64,000 nucleotides of DNA from Perilla frutescens (taxonomy: Eukaryota; Streptophyta; Magnoliopsida; Lamiales; Lamiaceae). Under the pieces are notes generated by a model that saw nothing but the letters and a program-made list of their open reading frames with translations, made no database searches and was not told the DNA's origin. Within the stretch, counting starts at the first letter, position 1. Each line of letters begins with the position of its first letter. The stretch spans positions 19,848,088 to 19,912,087 of the forward strand of contig BRKX01000018.1 of the NCBI GenBank assembly GCA_026008535.1, given 5' to 3'. Both the position numbers and the translations under genes were made by a program. This document shows positions 22,462 to 35,000 of the stretch, piece after piece.

Positions 22462-24159
22462 AATGAGTTTTGATTTGGTTAATGTTCATTTCTCTTTTGG
22501 ATATATAAAGCGGTCTAATTTAGATCATCTGAATTTTGAATGTACGAATATGAATTTTTTTTTAATCCACCACAAGATTTGAATAGTTTTTATTAAAATT
22601 CCAATATAAGTTTGTATCAATGTAAAATCATTTGAATTTTATATTCCAACAGATTTTATTCCTTACGTTAGTTACGTAGCTACTAGCTAGCTAGAAGCCT
22701 AGAACTCGTTGAATTTAGATGTTTAAAAAAAAAATGAATTCGTTGCTTTGTTAAATAATTTATTTTTATTAAAAAGATGAAATATGATGTACATACATTT
22801 TATAATTTTACAGTGATACCTAGTTCGAACACGGTGTAACTTTAACTCGTTGGTGCTAGTTGAGTACAATTTCTTATGTAAACTCTAATTAGACGATGTG
22901 TATATATACTCCCTGAGTTTTTTTAATATTAATTGATATTTTAGTTTTTACAAGATAACTTAAAAATTAAAAATTGTGACAAATTTACCATTTACCTATG
23001 AAGTTATATTTTTCTAATATAATTTAATTTCTCTCTCATTGTAATCTACATGCCAAATTGTATGAGATTTTATAGAGGTAAAAGTGGAAGGAAGGGTGCT
23101 AAAATTTATAAAACAACAAATAATAATTTGAACAAAAAAAACATCAATTAATATACATGAAACTGAAGGAGTATTGATTAAACAGAAGCATTTGAATTAT
23201 GATCCTCTTTACATTATTGTTAATATTTTCCCTTAATTTACCAAATAAAGTAAAACAAGCATCATCATACTATCATTTCAAGCTCGATTAATTAATTATC
23301 CCTAATAGTTTACACTGTTGTTAAGGAATAATGAAAATAGATATAACGTTATGTGGTTTGGCTTTAGCTTATTTATTAGAGGAAGTCATACAAATTAGGC
23401 CTTTTAAGGAGTGTATGTATATAAATAAATAGACAACGAACAATTTGATCTTAAAAAGCCCGTATTTGAATTCTCACGTTTAATGATACTCATATCCGAA
23501 TTCAAATATCACTGACGGCTTGCATGGGTTGGTTAATTTTTTTTCAAAAAAAATATATATATACCATAAAATGAAATTAGTAAACTCTACAATTAAAGTG
23601 AATTAATTTAATTTTTTTAATCCAACGATTTGTGCACTGTGCTTGACAATTAATTTATTTTAAATTAAATATAAATCTTGATTGAGATGTAATAAAACAT
23701 AATTGGAATTAATAAACTCTATTTTAGATGAAATAAACACATATAAACCAAGTAGCATGGCTGATACTTTTCAGACTAACTGCGGGTAATACTTTTTAAT
23801 GCTATAACTTATGAGTGATTTTTGTTTTTACCAAGCGGATTGGGAGGGTCGGGTTTACCCATGACCCATCCGTTTAATGAAGTGTGACATAAGACTTTGT
23901 AATAATTCATACTTTTAATTAAGAAAAGATTTATATATATATGAGTTTTGTTGGACATTAGTTTAGTATTGTTTCTTTAGATTTTGGCATATGAAGATGT
24001 TTCTTTAGATTATTAGTTAGATTTTAAGGGACAAAATATGCATGAGATTAATTGGCCGGGCAATTAAATTGAAGTTCTCCAAAAACATGAAACGGAAAAA
24101 CATGAAACGGAGGAGAGGGGTTTGTTTGGGGTTAAGGGCGGCATTGGCAAAGCTGATAT
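22462..24159. other. AT-rich intergenic sequence
   Basis: No gene is visible. There are short TA-rich and poly-A/T runs. A fragment near 23830-23880 (GGGTTTACCCATGACCCATCC) is a short imperfect palindrome. The rest is featureless to inspection. Confidence 0.55.
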
Positions 24160-25030
24160 TGCCATGCAGAGCTAAAGTCATCTCCAACAGTTTGCATTAT
24201 AATACAGCATTACTATCACTAAAATGCAGCAGATCCTCAATTTCATCTCCAACAGTTTACACTATAATTCTACACCAAAAGAGAATATTCCAGAATATTC
24301 TCTTTTATTCCATTTACAATTATTATTTTATAATTGATAATATATAATGATTTATGAAATTTCGTTTAATGAATATCTATACTTAAATTCAAAATTTCAT
24401 AATTATTATTAAAATATTTTTATTTTATGCATATTTTCACGTTTATATTTCATGTACTTTTATCTATTTTAGTATTTTTATGTATTATTAGGAAAATATT
24501 TATATCTTTTTATTTTATTTTATGCGTATTTTTATGTTTTTATTTCATGTACTTTTATCTATTTTAGTATTTTTATGTATTATTAAAAAATATATATATA
24601 TCTTTTTATTTTATTTTATGAGTATTTTTATGTTTTTTTTCATGTACTTTTATCTATTTTAGTATTTTTATGTAATTTTATTATTGGTGTAATTTTATTT
24701 ATTTTAGTAAGTTTTATTGTTGGTTTAATTTTTATTTAATTTAATTTTATGCATCAACATTTATATTTAATTAAATTTATCATATATAATAAATTTTAAA
24801 ATACAATACAAATAACATACACAAAATACAATACAAAAAATAAATAAAATATAACATAAAAAGAAAATGAAAAAAGAAATTAAAATTTTTGCCGTCCATG
24901 GGAGTGGGGCGGTAAATATACCGCCCCTCTCTCCCCTTGCCCTAAAATGCCGCTGCTTTAGCCGAACGGTTGGAGAGAACATTTGCTTCATTTTAGTGAA
25001 TTGGCGTCTCCCTTGGAGACGCCCTAAATG
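24160..25030. mobile_element. MITE-like element with internal 95-bp tandem repeats
   Basis: The left border has AGAGCTAAAGTCATCTCCAACAG and the right border, inverted, has gene-poor GC-richer sequence ending CGGTTGGAGAGAAC and GCGTCTCCCTTGGAGACGCC. The 'CTCCAAC' / 'GTTGGAG' border pair is common in plant MITEs. Inside, CATGTACTTTTATCTATTTT recurs at 24451, 24546 and 24641, an exact 95-base period (array about 24418-24690). No coding sequence or clear target duplication was found, so the borders are approximate. Confidence 0.4.
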
Positions 25031-25049
25031 CTATACTATATGGGATCAG

Positions 25050-25194
25050 TTTGTGCTTGCAAGAATGATTTCTCCCTTGTGTGGTGTACTCAGACTCTCT
25101 CTTGACTATACACTTTGCTCAAAGGAAATGTCAAGGAGGAGCCTTATATTGCGATCGAATCGCCACCTTTAGCGGAGCTCTTGAAAGACAGTTT
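25050..25194 (+). pseudogene. Possible small protein-coding gene fragment, unidentified
   Basis: The frame ending at a stop at 25194 reads LYTLLKGNVKEEPYIAIESP then PLAELLKDSLV, preceded by NDFSLVWCTQTLS and a stop. The composition looks like protein rather than random AT-rich sequence. I do not recognise the family. It is not part of the flanking MITE-like or CACTA-like pieces as far as I can see. Confidence 0.25.
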
Positions 25195-25225
25195 GGTTTG
25201 AGATTTTCACCATATGCACACAAAA

Positions 25226-25442
25226 TACTACAAACAAAATGGTCTTTAGAGACAATGTAATATTATTAGAGATGATAAATGTCATGACTTATAATATATT
25301 TAAGTAATGACATATCGTCTCTAATTACCACATGTTATCTCTAATGACATTTTTGTTACGACATTATTGTCAGTTAAATTGATGTTTAACTTATTTGGGA
25401 CGAACTTCTAGGAATACTCTATTCGACACAATATGATGTCGT
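25226..25442 (+). repeat. CACTA-like terminal fragment at the copia insertion site
   Basis: TACTACAAACAAAATGGTCT followed by TTAGAGAC resembles a mutated CACTA terminus. Sub-repeats of ATTAGAGATGA / GTCTCTAATTA / TATCTCTAATGACAT follow in both orientations. It is cut off by the copia LTR at 25443. Confidence 0.35.
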
Positions 25443-26150
25443 TGTTGGAAAATAGGATTTAATAAAGTGAGTTTTGACTCATTTTATCCGATTTTTCGTG
25501 ACCGCAATATTTAATTTTGGAGGAATTAAATACCGTATGATTGTTCTATGTTGTGAGTAGATAATCGTAGTATTTTTATTTGCTCAAATCCGATTTTCGG
25601 TGAGTGAGAAATAAATGGTTGAAGTTGGTCACACGATTGGGCATTTATGGTGTGTGGGATAATGTGTTTAAGACACATTAAATAATCCCACATTGATTTC
25701 TTAATCAAGTTAAGAAGTGTATTTAAGTGTATTAACACTTAAGTGAAGTAATTAAGTGCACAAGGATGTGGGCCATGAGCCCACACGCGCACACGCGCGC
25801 GCGCGCGCGCGCCCGTGCCCGTGCCCGGTGCCCATGCGCGACTCGTCTCGTCTCGTCTCGACTCGACTCGTCCTCATCCTCGGACTTGGATCTTGGCAAT
25901 TGGACTTTGGGTGGACGAAGCCGTTTCATCTTTGAAAGACAATCGTCAAACCGTGAGCACTAGCCGGGGCGTATTTGTTTTTGCGGAGAGAGGACCCCTC
26001 GACTCGGCTTGCCGGAATCTGCCATATCGATTCCAGTTTCTATTTGCTTTATTTACTTTCAGTTTATACTGTAATTGCTCTAATTCTATCTCTTCTTTCT
26101 TGCACTTCAGTTGTAACATTCGAGTAAAGTGTAATACACAATCAACAATC
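25443..26150 (+). repeat. 5' LTR of the copia element
   Basis: It shares TGTTGGAAAATAGGATTTAA and the following ~400 bases with 30685-31094, including TGGATCTTGGCAATTG-ACTTTGGGTGGA. It contains a (CG)n run at about 25795-25812 and a CTCGT/CTCGA run at 25842-25870. The 3' boundary is uncertain because the sister LTR is incomplete. Confidence 0.75.
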
Positions 26151-26195
26151 GCAAGACAAATATAAGACTAAAAACAATCAACTACCTTTGCTGGA

Positions 26196-29100
26196 ATGGC
26201 GTCATCATCCAACACCGTTGCTCCAAGGACCATTTCCCATGGCCAAGCCGAGAAGCCGGAGAAGTTCTCCGGATTGGACTTCAAGAGGTGGCAGCAGAAG
26301 ATGCTCTTCTACCTAACCACGCTGGGAGTTGCTGGATACATCAAAGAGAAGGCTCCTGTGGTCGAGGAAAATGAGTCGGACGTCAACAAACAAACGGCAT
26401 ACGGCCAGTGGATCAATGGCGATTTCCTTTGTAAAAATTACATTCTGAATGGTTTAGTAGATAGTCTTTATTCTGTTTATGGGAATGTAACTAGTGCTAG
26501 GGAATTGTGGGATGCTCTAAAAAAGAAGTACAAAACTGAGGATGCCGGAACTAAGAAGTTCGTTGTGGCAAAGTTCCTCGATTATAAAATGGTGGACACC
26601 CTGTTAGTTATGGATCAAGTGCAAGAGCTTCAGCTCATTGTGCACGACGTTCATGCTGAAGGAATGGTCCTTCTCGACTCTTTCACCGTTGCTGCGGTGA
26701 TTGAGAAGTTGCCACCGTGTTGGAAGGACTTCAAGAGCTATCTCAAACACAAACGAAAGGAGATGACTCTTGAAGACCTTGTGGTTAAGCTTCGAATTGA
26801 AGCCGATAACCGAAAGGCGGATCCGAGCCCACGAGTCCCAATCGAGGCCAAGGCTAACTTGATGGAACGTGGTGGACCATCAAATAGCAACAAAAGGAAG
26901 CGCCCGGGTCAAGTTGACAAAGAGAAGAAGCCAATGACGAAGTTCAATGGCAATTGCTTCAATTGTGATAAGCCGGGGCACATGTCCAAACATTGCACAG
27001 CTCCAAAAAAGAAACATACTAACTATGGTGCGCATTTAGCGGAACATAACAACAAAGGCAAAGGTAAGGCCCGTCAAGATGATTGGGATGATGATGATTT
27101 GGCTGCTGTTGTGTTTGAAGCCAATCACGTGGACAACCCGAGAGAATGGTTCGTCGACACCGGGGCTACTTGTCACGTTTGCTCGAACAAGAGCTCATTT
27201 GCTACCTACAAAGCTGTTGAAGGTAGAAAGTTGCACATGGGGAACCAAGCCTCGTCTGAAGTGGTTGGTGTGGGCAACGTGGTTTTGAAGCTGACTTCAG
27301 GCCAAGAGCTGACTTTGAAGGATGTGCTGCATGTTCCAGACATCCGTAAGAATCTGGTTTCAGGCTCGCTGTTAGTCAATCATGGTTTTAGACTAGTGTT
27401 TGAGTCTGAAAAGTTTATTGTGAGCAAGTACGGAAGGTTCCTTGGTCGGGGCTATCTCACCAATGGACTTTTCAAAATGAATGTAATGGCTATGCGCCGT
27501 GTTGCAAAAGAAAATGCTAATAAAGTTGATTATTCTGTTTACTTGCTTGTTGAGTGCTCGAATTTATGGCATTGTAGATTAGGACACGTTAATCTAAATG
27601 CTATAAAACATTTAGTAAATTTAGATTTGCTAAAAGTGAACCAATTTAATACACAAAACAAATGTGAAGTTTGTGTCGAAGCTAAATTGGCTAAATTACC
27701 ATTTCAATTGGTTGAACGGAGCACTAAACCTCTAGAGCTAATTCACACAGACGTGTGTGACTTAAAGTTTGTGCAAACTAGAGGCGGTAAAAAGTATTTT
27801 ATTACTTTTATTGACGATTGCACAAAATATTGTTATCTTTATCTTTTAAGAAGTAAAGATGAGGCAATTGAAGCTTTTAAGAACTTCAAAAATGAAGCCG
27901 AAAATCAACCCATCTGTCGAATTAAAGCAATTCGAAGTGATAGAGGTGGAGAGTATGTTGCCCCGTTTGAAGAGTTATGCGCAGAGGCGGGTATAATTCA
28001 TCAAACTACGGCTCCCTATTCACCACAGTCTAATGGTGTTGCTGAACGCAAAAACCGAACTCTTAAGGAGATGATGAATGCTTTGTTGATAAGTTCGGGA
28101 TTACCACAAAACTTGTGGGGGGAAGCTGTGTTGACAGCCAACTATATCCTGAACAAAATTCCACTTAAGGGTAAGGATGTGACGCCTTACGAGTTGTGGA
28201 AAGGACGCACGCCGTCTTATAAATACCTCAAAGTGTGGGGGTGTTTGGCTAAGGTTGAAGTGCCACTTCCTAAACAAGTTAGAATCGGCCCTAAAACAGT
28301 TGATTGTATCTTTGTTGGGTATGCACTTAACAATAGTGCATATCGTTTTCTTATTCATAAATCGGAGATTCCCGAGTTGACTGAAGGAACGATGATGGAG
28401 TCGAGGAATGCTATTCTTCGAGAATGTCTATCCTTGTAAAGATAAGGATAGGGCAGAAGGTAGTTCTGAGAAACGAACTTCTGAAGCTGCTACTAGTTCT
28501 GATCCTGTGGATGAAGAACCGAGACGTAGCAAGCGAGCTAGGACGGCTAAGACTTTTGGTCCGGATTTCATCACCTATATGCTAGATGATGAGCTAAAGT
28601 CTTTGAAAGAAGCTCTATCTAGTCCAGATGTTGCGTTCTGGAAAGAAGCTATCAACAGTGAAATCGATTCCATCATGCAAAATCACACTTGGGAGTTGAC
28701 AGATCTCTCAAGTGGGTGTAAGCCGTTAGGATGCAAGTGGATCCTAAAATGAAAATATAAGACAGATGGTTCTATTGATAAGTATAAAGCTCGTTTGGTT
28801 GCCAAAGGCTTTAGATAAAAAGAGGGGTATGATTTCTTCGATACCAACTCACCAGTAACAAGGATTACGTCTATTCGGGTGCTTTTAGCGATTGCTGCTT
28901 TGCACAATCTTGAAATTCATCAGATGGATGTAAAGACCGCGTTTCTGAATGGTGAGCTGGAGGATGAAATATACATGGAACAACCTGAGGTTTGTTGCAC
29001 CAGGGCAAGAACGAAAGGTGTGTAAACTTGTTAGATCGTTGTACGGTCTGAAACAAGCACCTATTCAGTGGCACCTGAAGTTTGATAACGTGATGTTATC

Positions 29101-30130
29101 AAATGGTTTCAAAATCAATGAGTGTGATAAATGTGTGTATATAAAGAGCAGTTCTAATGGCTATGTCATAGTCTGTCTTTATGTAAATGACATGTTAATC
29201 ATGGGCAGTGGACACCAAGTGATTGTTGAAACGAAACAAATGTTGAAATGAAATTTTGACATGAAAGATATGGGCTTAGCCGATGTGATTCTAGGAATCA
29301 AGATAGTACGGACAAGTGGTGGAATTGTCTTAACACAATCTCATTACGTAGAGAAAGTGCTTAAGAAATTCAACGCTTTTGATAGTCCGCCGGCTAAGAC
29401 CCCGTTGGAACTCAATGTACACTTGAGCAAAAACCGGAGAGAACCGGTAGCTCGAGAAGAGTATGCAAGGGTCATTGGGAGTTTGATGTACATCACTAGC
29501 TGCACTAGACCTGATCTTGCATGTTCTGTGAACAAGTTGAGTCGGTACACAAGTAATCCAAGCAAAGAGCATTGGAAAGCTCTAGTACGAGTTCTAAGAT
29601 ACTTGAAGTATACTTTGAACTTCGGGCTGCATTATACAAGGTTTCCTCCTGTACTTGAAGGATACAGTGATGCGAATTGGATATCAGACACAAAAGATTC
29701 ATTCTTGACTAGTGGATTTATTTTCACTATCGGTGGTGGAGTAGTGTCGTGGAAATCCACGAAATAGACTTGTATAGCCCGCTCTACCATGGAATCTGAG
29801 TTTATCGCTTTGGATAAAGTGTGTGAAGAAGCAGAATGGCTTCGCAATTTTCTAGAAGACATTCTATGTTGGAAAAAACCAGTGTCGTCAGTGATGATTC
29901 ACTGTGATAGTCAAGCGGCTATCGGGAGGGCACACAATGCTATGTACAATGGTAAGTCTCAACACATACGTCGGAGACATAATACTGTGAGGCATATGAT
30001 CTCAAGTGGGATTGTCTCAGTTGACTATGTGAAGTCAATAGATAATCTAGCGGATCCGCTAACCAAAGGGTTAAATCGAGATCAAATGGCTAAGTTGCTA
30101 GAGGGAATGGGTTTGAAATCCACACTCTAA
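26196..30130 (+). pseudogene. Copia gag-pol polyprotein, broken
   Basis: The first frame (26196-28439, 747 codons) holds gag (about residues 1-250), a CCHC zinc knuckle ([14 protein letters not shown], about 254-267), an aspartic protease (FVDTGATCH, about 319-327), the GAG-pre-integrase HHCC segment ([10 protein letters not shown] ... CEVC), and integrase with D-D-E spaced as expected (D519, D582 in SDRGGEY, E617). A one-base frame change near 28415 leads to the rest of pol. Reverse transcriptase follows with stops at 28750, 28816 and 29249 and a further frame change near 28978. The catalytic YVDD box reads YVND (29180-29191). RNase H follows with a stop at 29765, ending at 30130 (ADPLTKGL). 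The element cannot make its own enzyme. Confidence 0.93.
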
Positions 30131-30684
30131 GAATGTTTGTAGTGGTAACCCAACCATGATGACTGGAGATCCCAAGAATTTGGTTCAATGGGAAAACTAA
30201 GCTACAAACGTTCGGTTTGGTAGCACTTGGAAACTAATAAGTAAACTTTTTCCTGTGAGCAAACCAAGTGCACACCTGTCAATGTGGTGAGGATAAGTCA
30301 TATGACTTTTAATGATTCCTAAACCTAATGAGGTTGAGTATGGCAGGATACTCGGAAGAGGAGATCACCTATATAAGTGAGAAGTGTGGCCGCTTCTAAA
30401 GAGATACTTATGAATTCAAAGAGGTTGTCCATGGCCTGAAAAGGACACAAACGTGAGAACAGATAATGTTTGATATACAGCTGTTTTCAATACTATTGTC
30501 TCGGTATACACTAAGGATGTATAGTTCAAGGCATCATGTCTACTAAACAACCGGTATACTCGATAGTGTTGGAATATGGAAGGTTCAAAGTCACAAGCTA
30601 CCTATCCTGGTGCAGTTGTGTTTCTAGAGAACTGGACTGCTCGTCTGCATACATGCATGCACTATTTCCACTCATGTGGGGGAC

Positions 30685-31094
30685 TGTTGGAAAATAGGAT
30701 TTAATAAAGTGACTTTTGACTCATTTTATCCGATTTTTCGTGATCGGGATATTTAATTTTGGAGGAATTAAATACCATACGATTGTTCTATGTTGTGAGT
30801 AGATAATCGTAGTTTTTTTATTTGCTCAAATCTGATTTTCGGTGAGTGAGAAATAAATGGTTGAAGTTGGCCACACGATTGGACATTTATGGTGTGTGGG
30901 ATAATGTGTTTAAGACACATTAAATAATCCCACATTGGTTTCTTAATCAAGTTAAGAAGTGTATTTAAGTGTATTAACACTTAAGTAAAGTAATTAAGTG
31001 CACAAGGATGTGGGCCATGAGCCCACACGCGCGCGTCCGCCCGTGCCCGTGTCCGAGCCCGTCCTCGAACTTGGATCTTGGCAATTGAACTTTG
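30685..31094 (+). repeat. 3' LTR of the copia element, truncated
   Basis: It matches the first ~400 bases of the 5' LTR with scattered differences and a shorter CG-rich section (31028-31060). After GGGTGGA it diverges from the 5' LTR. The sequence beyond has two near-exact 19-base copies of AACGATCGGATCGTGTAGC (31147-31184). Confidence 0.85.
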
Positions 31095-32017
31095 GGTGGA
31101 CTTTGGGCGTACGTGGACTTCCGGAGCTTAGCCGTATCAGTTTTACGGTATAGAAACGATCGGATCGTGTAGCAACGATCGGATCGTGTAGCGGGTCGGT
31201 GAATAGTGCAGATTTGACAACTAGGGATACTCTATTTCCTCATTAGTCGAGGGAAGTCATTGGAGTAATAAAAAAAAATATGATCAGGAAGGTAACAAAA
31301 CTAGATACCATCCTACTAAATCTAATCTTATAAGTTTAATCGTCCCATACATACTCGTATTTCGAATTCAGTCAGAGTCCATAATTATCTAAAAAAATTG
31401 CATCTAGAAAATTAATTTGATATTTCATTAATGTATTTTTTTATGATGTAGCTACGCAAATACAAAAATAATTAATATTTATACATACTTTTTAGGAGGA
31501 CTTGAAAATTGAAGTTCGCATAAATTTCTATGAAAAGGATTACATTTTTGTCTGATAAGTATTAAACTTATTACTAGATATGCTCAAGTGTGACTGATTT
31601 GAAGGGCCGGTGCTATGCTGTGAAAACATTGGTTGTTGAAGAAAAAAAAAACAATTTCCTAAACTACAGAAGTGATTATTAATTTTAGTGATTCAAATTT
31701 CTCAAGTCGTTTACACCTTTGGATTACATTTATTTTGTCTCGTACACACTTTTACCATACCCCACAAGTCTAATATATAATCATTATAAACAGCATCTAT
31801 TATTTTTTCATGAACCACATATATATGTTGATAATTATTGCAACAATGTAGCCAATAGAATTCTATATTATTCATGAACCACAAATTTGTACTGAAAATA
31901 ATTTTGGAAAATGTAGCGTTGCTGTGAAATAGGTGAGTTTGTATCCAAATGTTACCAGCCGTAATTCCACAAATGCCTTGTAGGTTGAGTCTATCACGTA
32001 TGATTTGTTTAATGCAA
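31095..32017. other. Unassigned sequence between copia and Helitron
   Basis: Apart from the short direct repeat near 31147-31184, no gene or element is recognised. It becomes AT-rich towards 32017. Confidence 0.5.
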
Positions 32018-35000
32018 TCTTTATATATATAAAAGCAACAAGTTATGCTTTTAATAGAAATTTAATTTCTCCGCCAAAATCATTTATTAAATTTACTAAA
32101 TTTATTTTTTATGTAATAATTTAATTTGGTTTTATTTAATCTAATTGTATATTAATTAATTAACCATTAATTATATATTAACATCATATCATATTCAATT
32201 GTCAATTTATAATTTCATACATAATACCATTTTATTTTATGATTATATTAATTAATAAGATGTATACTAAGATATATATGACATAATATATAAACTACTT
32301 AAGATAATACTATATCTTAATATATATATATATAACATATGCGTGTGTGTGTTTTTGTGTGCGTACATTAATATAATATAATAAGATATATAAGATAAAA
32401 TATAAAAACTAATTAACATTTCCTGAAAATATATAATTCTTAACTAATTAAATAATTAGATAATATCTTAATCGTAATCTTACTCTTAATTTTAATCTTA
32501 TTATCTTAAAGACAAATAAGTATACCTAGAAAAGAAAGTCATTTTTTCCACTCAAAAAATATTTTCGTAATTGGAAATATATAATTAATTGATATTACAT
32601 TAAATTACCAATCATCAATTAATTAGTGTATTGAATTTGGTCAATTCAATTAATTAATTCTAAAGCTAATGAGAGTCATGTGTGTTACATGCATACATAT
32701 CCCCATAATCCGCCTAACAGAAGAAGAAAATAAAAAGCTAAATTAGTTTATAATTTATCATAATTAAATGCACTAATACTATGATTTAAAATATTTCCAA
32801 ATCAATTCAATAATCCCATAAATTCCCCTAACTATTTATTAATTGATTTCCACATTTACCTTAATTAGTTATAATCAATATACTTAATCCCCTCAAATTA
32901 AAACCCTAAAATACATATTAATTAATGAATTATTATTTTTTCATTATATATAAAGGTCGGTGGAATCCATTTTGTATCACATCCCCTCATCAGTTTTTAT
33001 TTTATCGAAAAATGTCTTCATATGTTTTTGTGCTTTTAAGTATCACTATTATATTCTATTTTTGGCTTGCATATTTGCATTTCTAATAATCATATTTCAT
33101 ATTATCAGATTTGTGAAGCATTGACTTCATTCTGTCATAATTAAAAAAGAAGATGCATCGACAAATGAAGTGCTCCCTGGTAACAGCGTAAAAGAGAAAG
33201 AAGAGCAATGGTAAAAAAGAGGGGACGAACAAAATTGTGAAGAAGAGCCGATCATACATTTTTTTCTTTCTAAAATACTATATTTTCATTCAACATGTTT
33301 ATTTTGTTGTTGGAATGAGAAAAAAAAATTCCAAAATTTTGTGGGCTTCATTTTGCTAAAATACCGATTTTTTGTTTATGATGCAATTTGATGTCAATTG
33401 TTAGTATTAAATTGTTATTTTATAGTAATGCATAAATATTATTCCTGTTAATATTATATTGTAAAATTATTAGTTGTCTATTATTCCTAAATATTAGTCT
33501 TATAAAATCTACACCTACTATTGATTGTTTTTATCATGAGCTAATTAATTGTACATTTATTTAATTGGAATTAGTTTATTTTTATTGTTAATTTAGTATT
33601 ACCAAATATATAGAATTATTATAATTATTGTAAAATCAAGTATATAAAATATGATTAATATGAATTCATGACAAAGATTAATATTCATTTTTTTTGTGCA
33701 ATAAATAGTTTATAAAAAACAACATTTTTATAATGTTGGTGTAAATATATTTTCCAGTCAATAATTATGCCACCCCTTCACACATATATATAGACCTTTC
33801 TTGAGTTGTATGTGTGTGTGTGTGTGTGTGTTTGTGTGTTTGTTTTTTTTTTGTAATCAAATGGCTTCCATATGTGTTATACTTCACAAGATCATATTCA
33901 AATGTTATAGGTGATAGCTTTTTAGTTATACTACACAAGATCATATACAAAATATACTCATATGTGTAAATTCTCCAATTAACCATTTTCTTACATATAT
34001 TTTTGTAGTATTTTTTTCAGTTTCACATTATTTATTTATTTTTCTCTTAATTAATAGTATAATCATATCTATCCAACCATTAATTAATAATTAGTTATTG
34101 CAATCTTCCACTCCACTGGAAAGAACATATCTACCCCATCAAGAATTTTATAAACTTCATCATATTAATTACCATAAAATAACCGAAATCAACTATTAAT
34201 GCATACATAATCTGGAGTGATTTCCATTAATATTACTCATTTGAAGAACAAGTTTACCACAAAGCATCGAGTGAACATATTGAGTAGAATTTTCTAAAAA
34301 CACTTAATATTGGTGAGTTTTCGTTAATGGAACTATAAAAAAAGAAATAATTGTGATCAAGCGGGATAGTGCTTAGATTATGTGTGTGTTCTATCATATT
34401 AAAAAAAAAAGTTTTACTTTTAACTTTAATAATTTATTATTATTTTTTATAATCTTTATATATATACATATATATATATAACTATAAGAAATTTATAAGC
34501 ATACTTTAAAAAGAAACCTTAGTTTTTCCCACCTACCAAAATGTACATAATATTAATAAAAAAAATTAAAGGTACCAGAATTAAATAAAATCATAAAATG
34601 AAACAACTATCATTTTGATTAAAGAATTATGAAATTTTACGAAAATTTCATCTTTACCTATTTTTATTAAAAATCCATAATTATATAGTTTGTATATACT
34701 GTTTAGTCAATTATAACAATATGTAATTTAATAATTTATTTAATAGTTTGAACTATACCGAGTTTAATTTGTGTTTCTAATTATTATTATTATCATTATA
34801 ATGACTACTTATTTTCTGTAAATTTGAGGGTTACTTAAGTCCTTTGATTGTGTTAATTATATAGATTGAATTTAATATTCGAATATTTTATATATGCATC
34901 AAGTCAATATTCTATAAATACACAATATAATAAATTAAACAGCCATATTGTTTCTCAAATTAACCTTATGATAATTCCAATCAATATGTTATTTCATATA

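Larger units (their letters stand above)
25443..31094 (+). mobile_element. Ty1-copia retrotransposon, defective
   Basis: The 5' LTR begins TGTTGGAAAATAGG at 25443, and the same sequence begins the 3' LTR at 30685, right after the purine tract ATGTGGGGGAC. Gag-pol lies between (26196-30130). The two LTRs are closely similar over about 410 bases and then part near 31094, so the 3' LTR is truncated or rearranged. No flanking duplication can therefore be tested. A tRNA-Met-type primer site was not found between the 5' LTR and gag. A CpG-rich run (about 25784-25870) lies in the 5' LTR. Confidence 0.9.

Noticed and set aside
25732..26165. Overlapping Arg/Ala-rich frames in the copia 5' LTR
   Set aside because: Produced by the CG-rich and CTCGT repeat runs. 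They are inside an LTR and have no domain.
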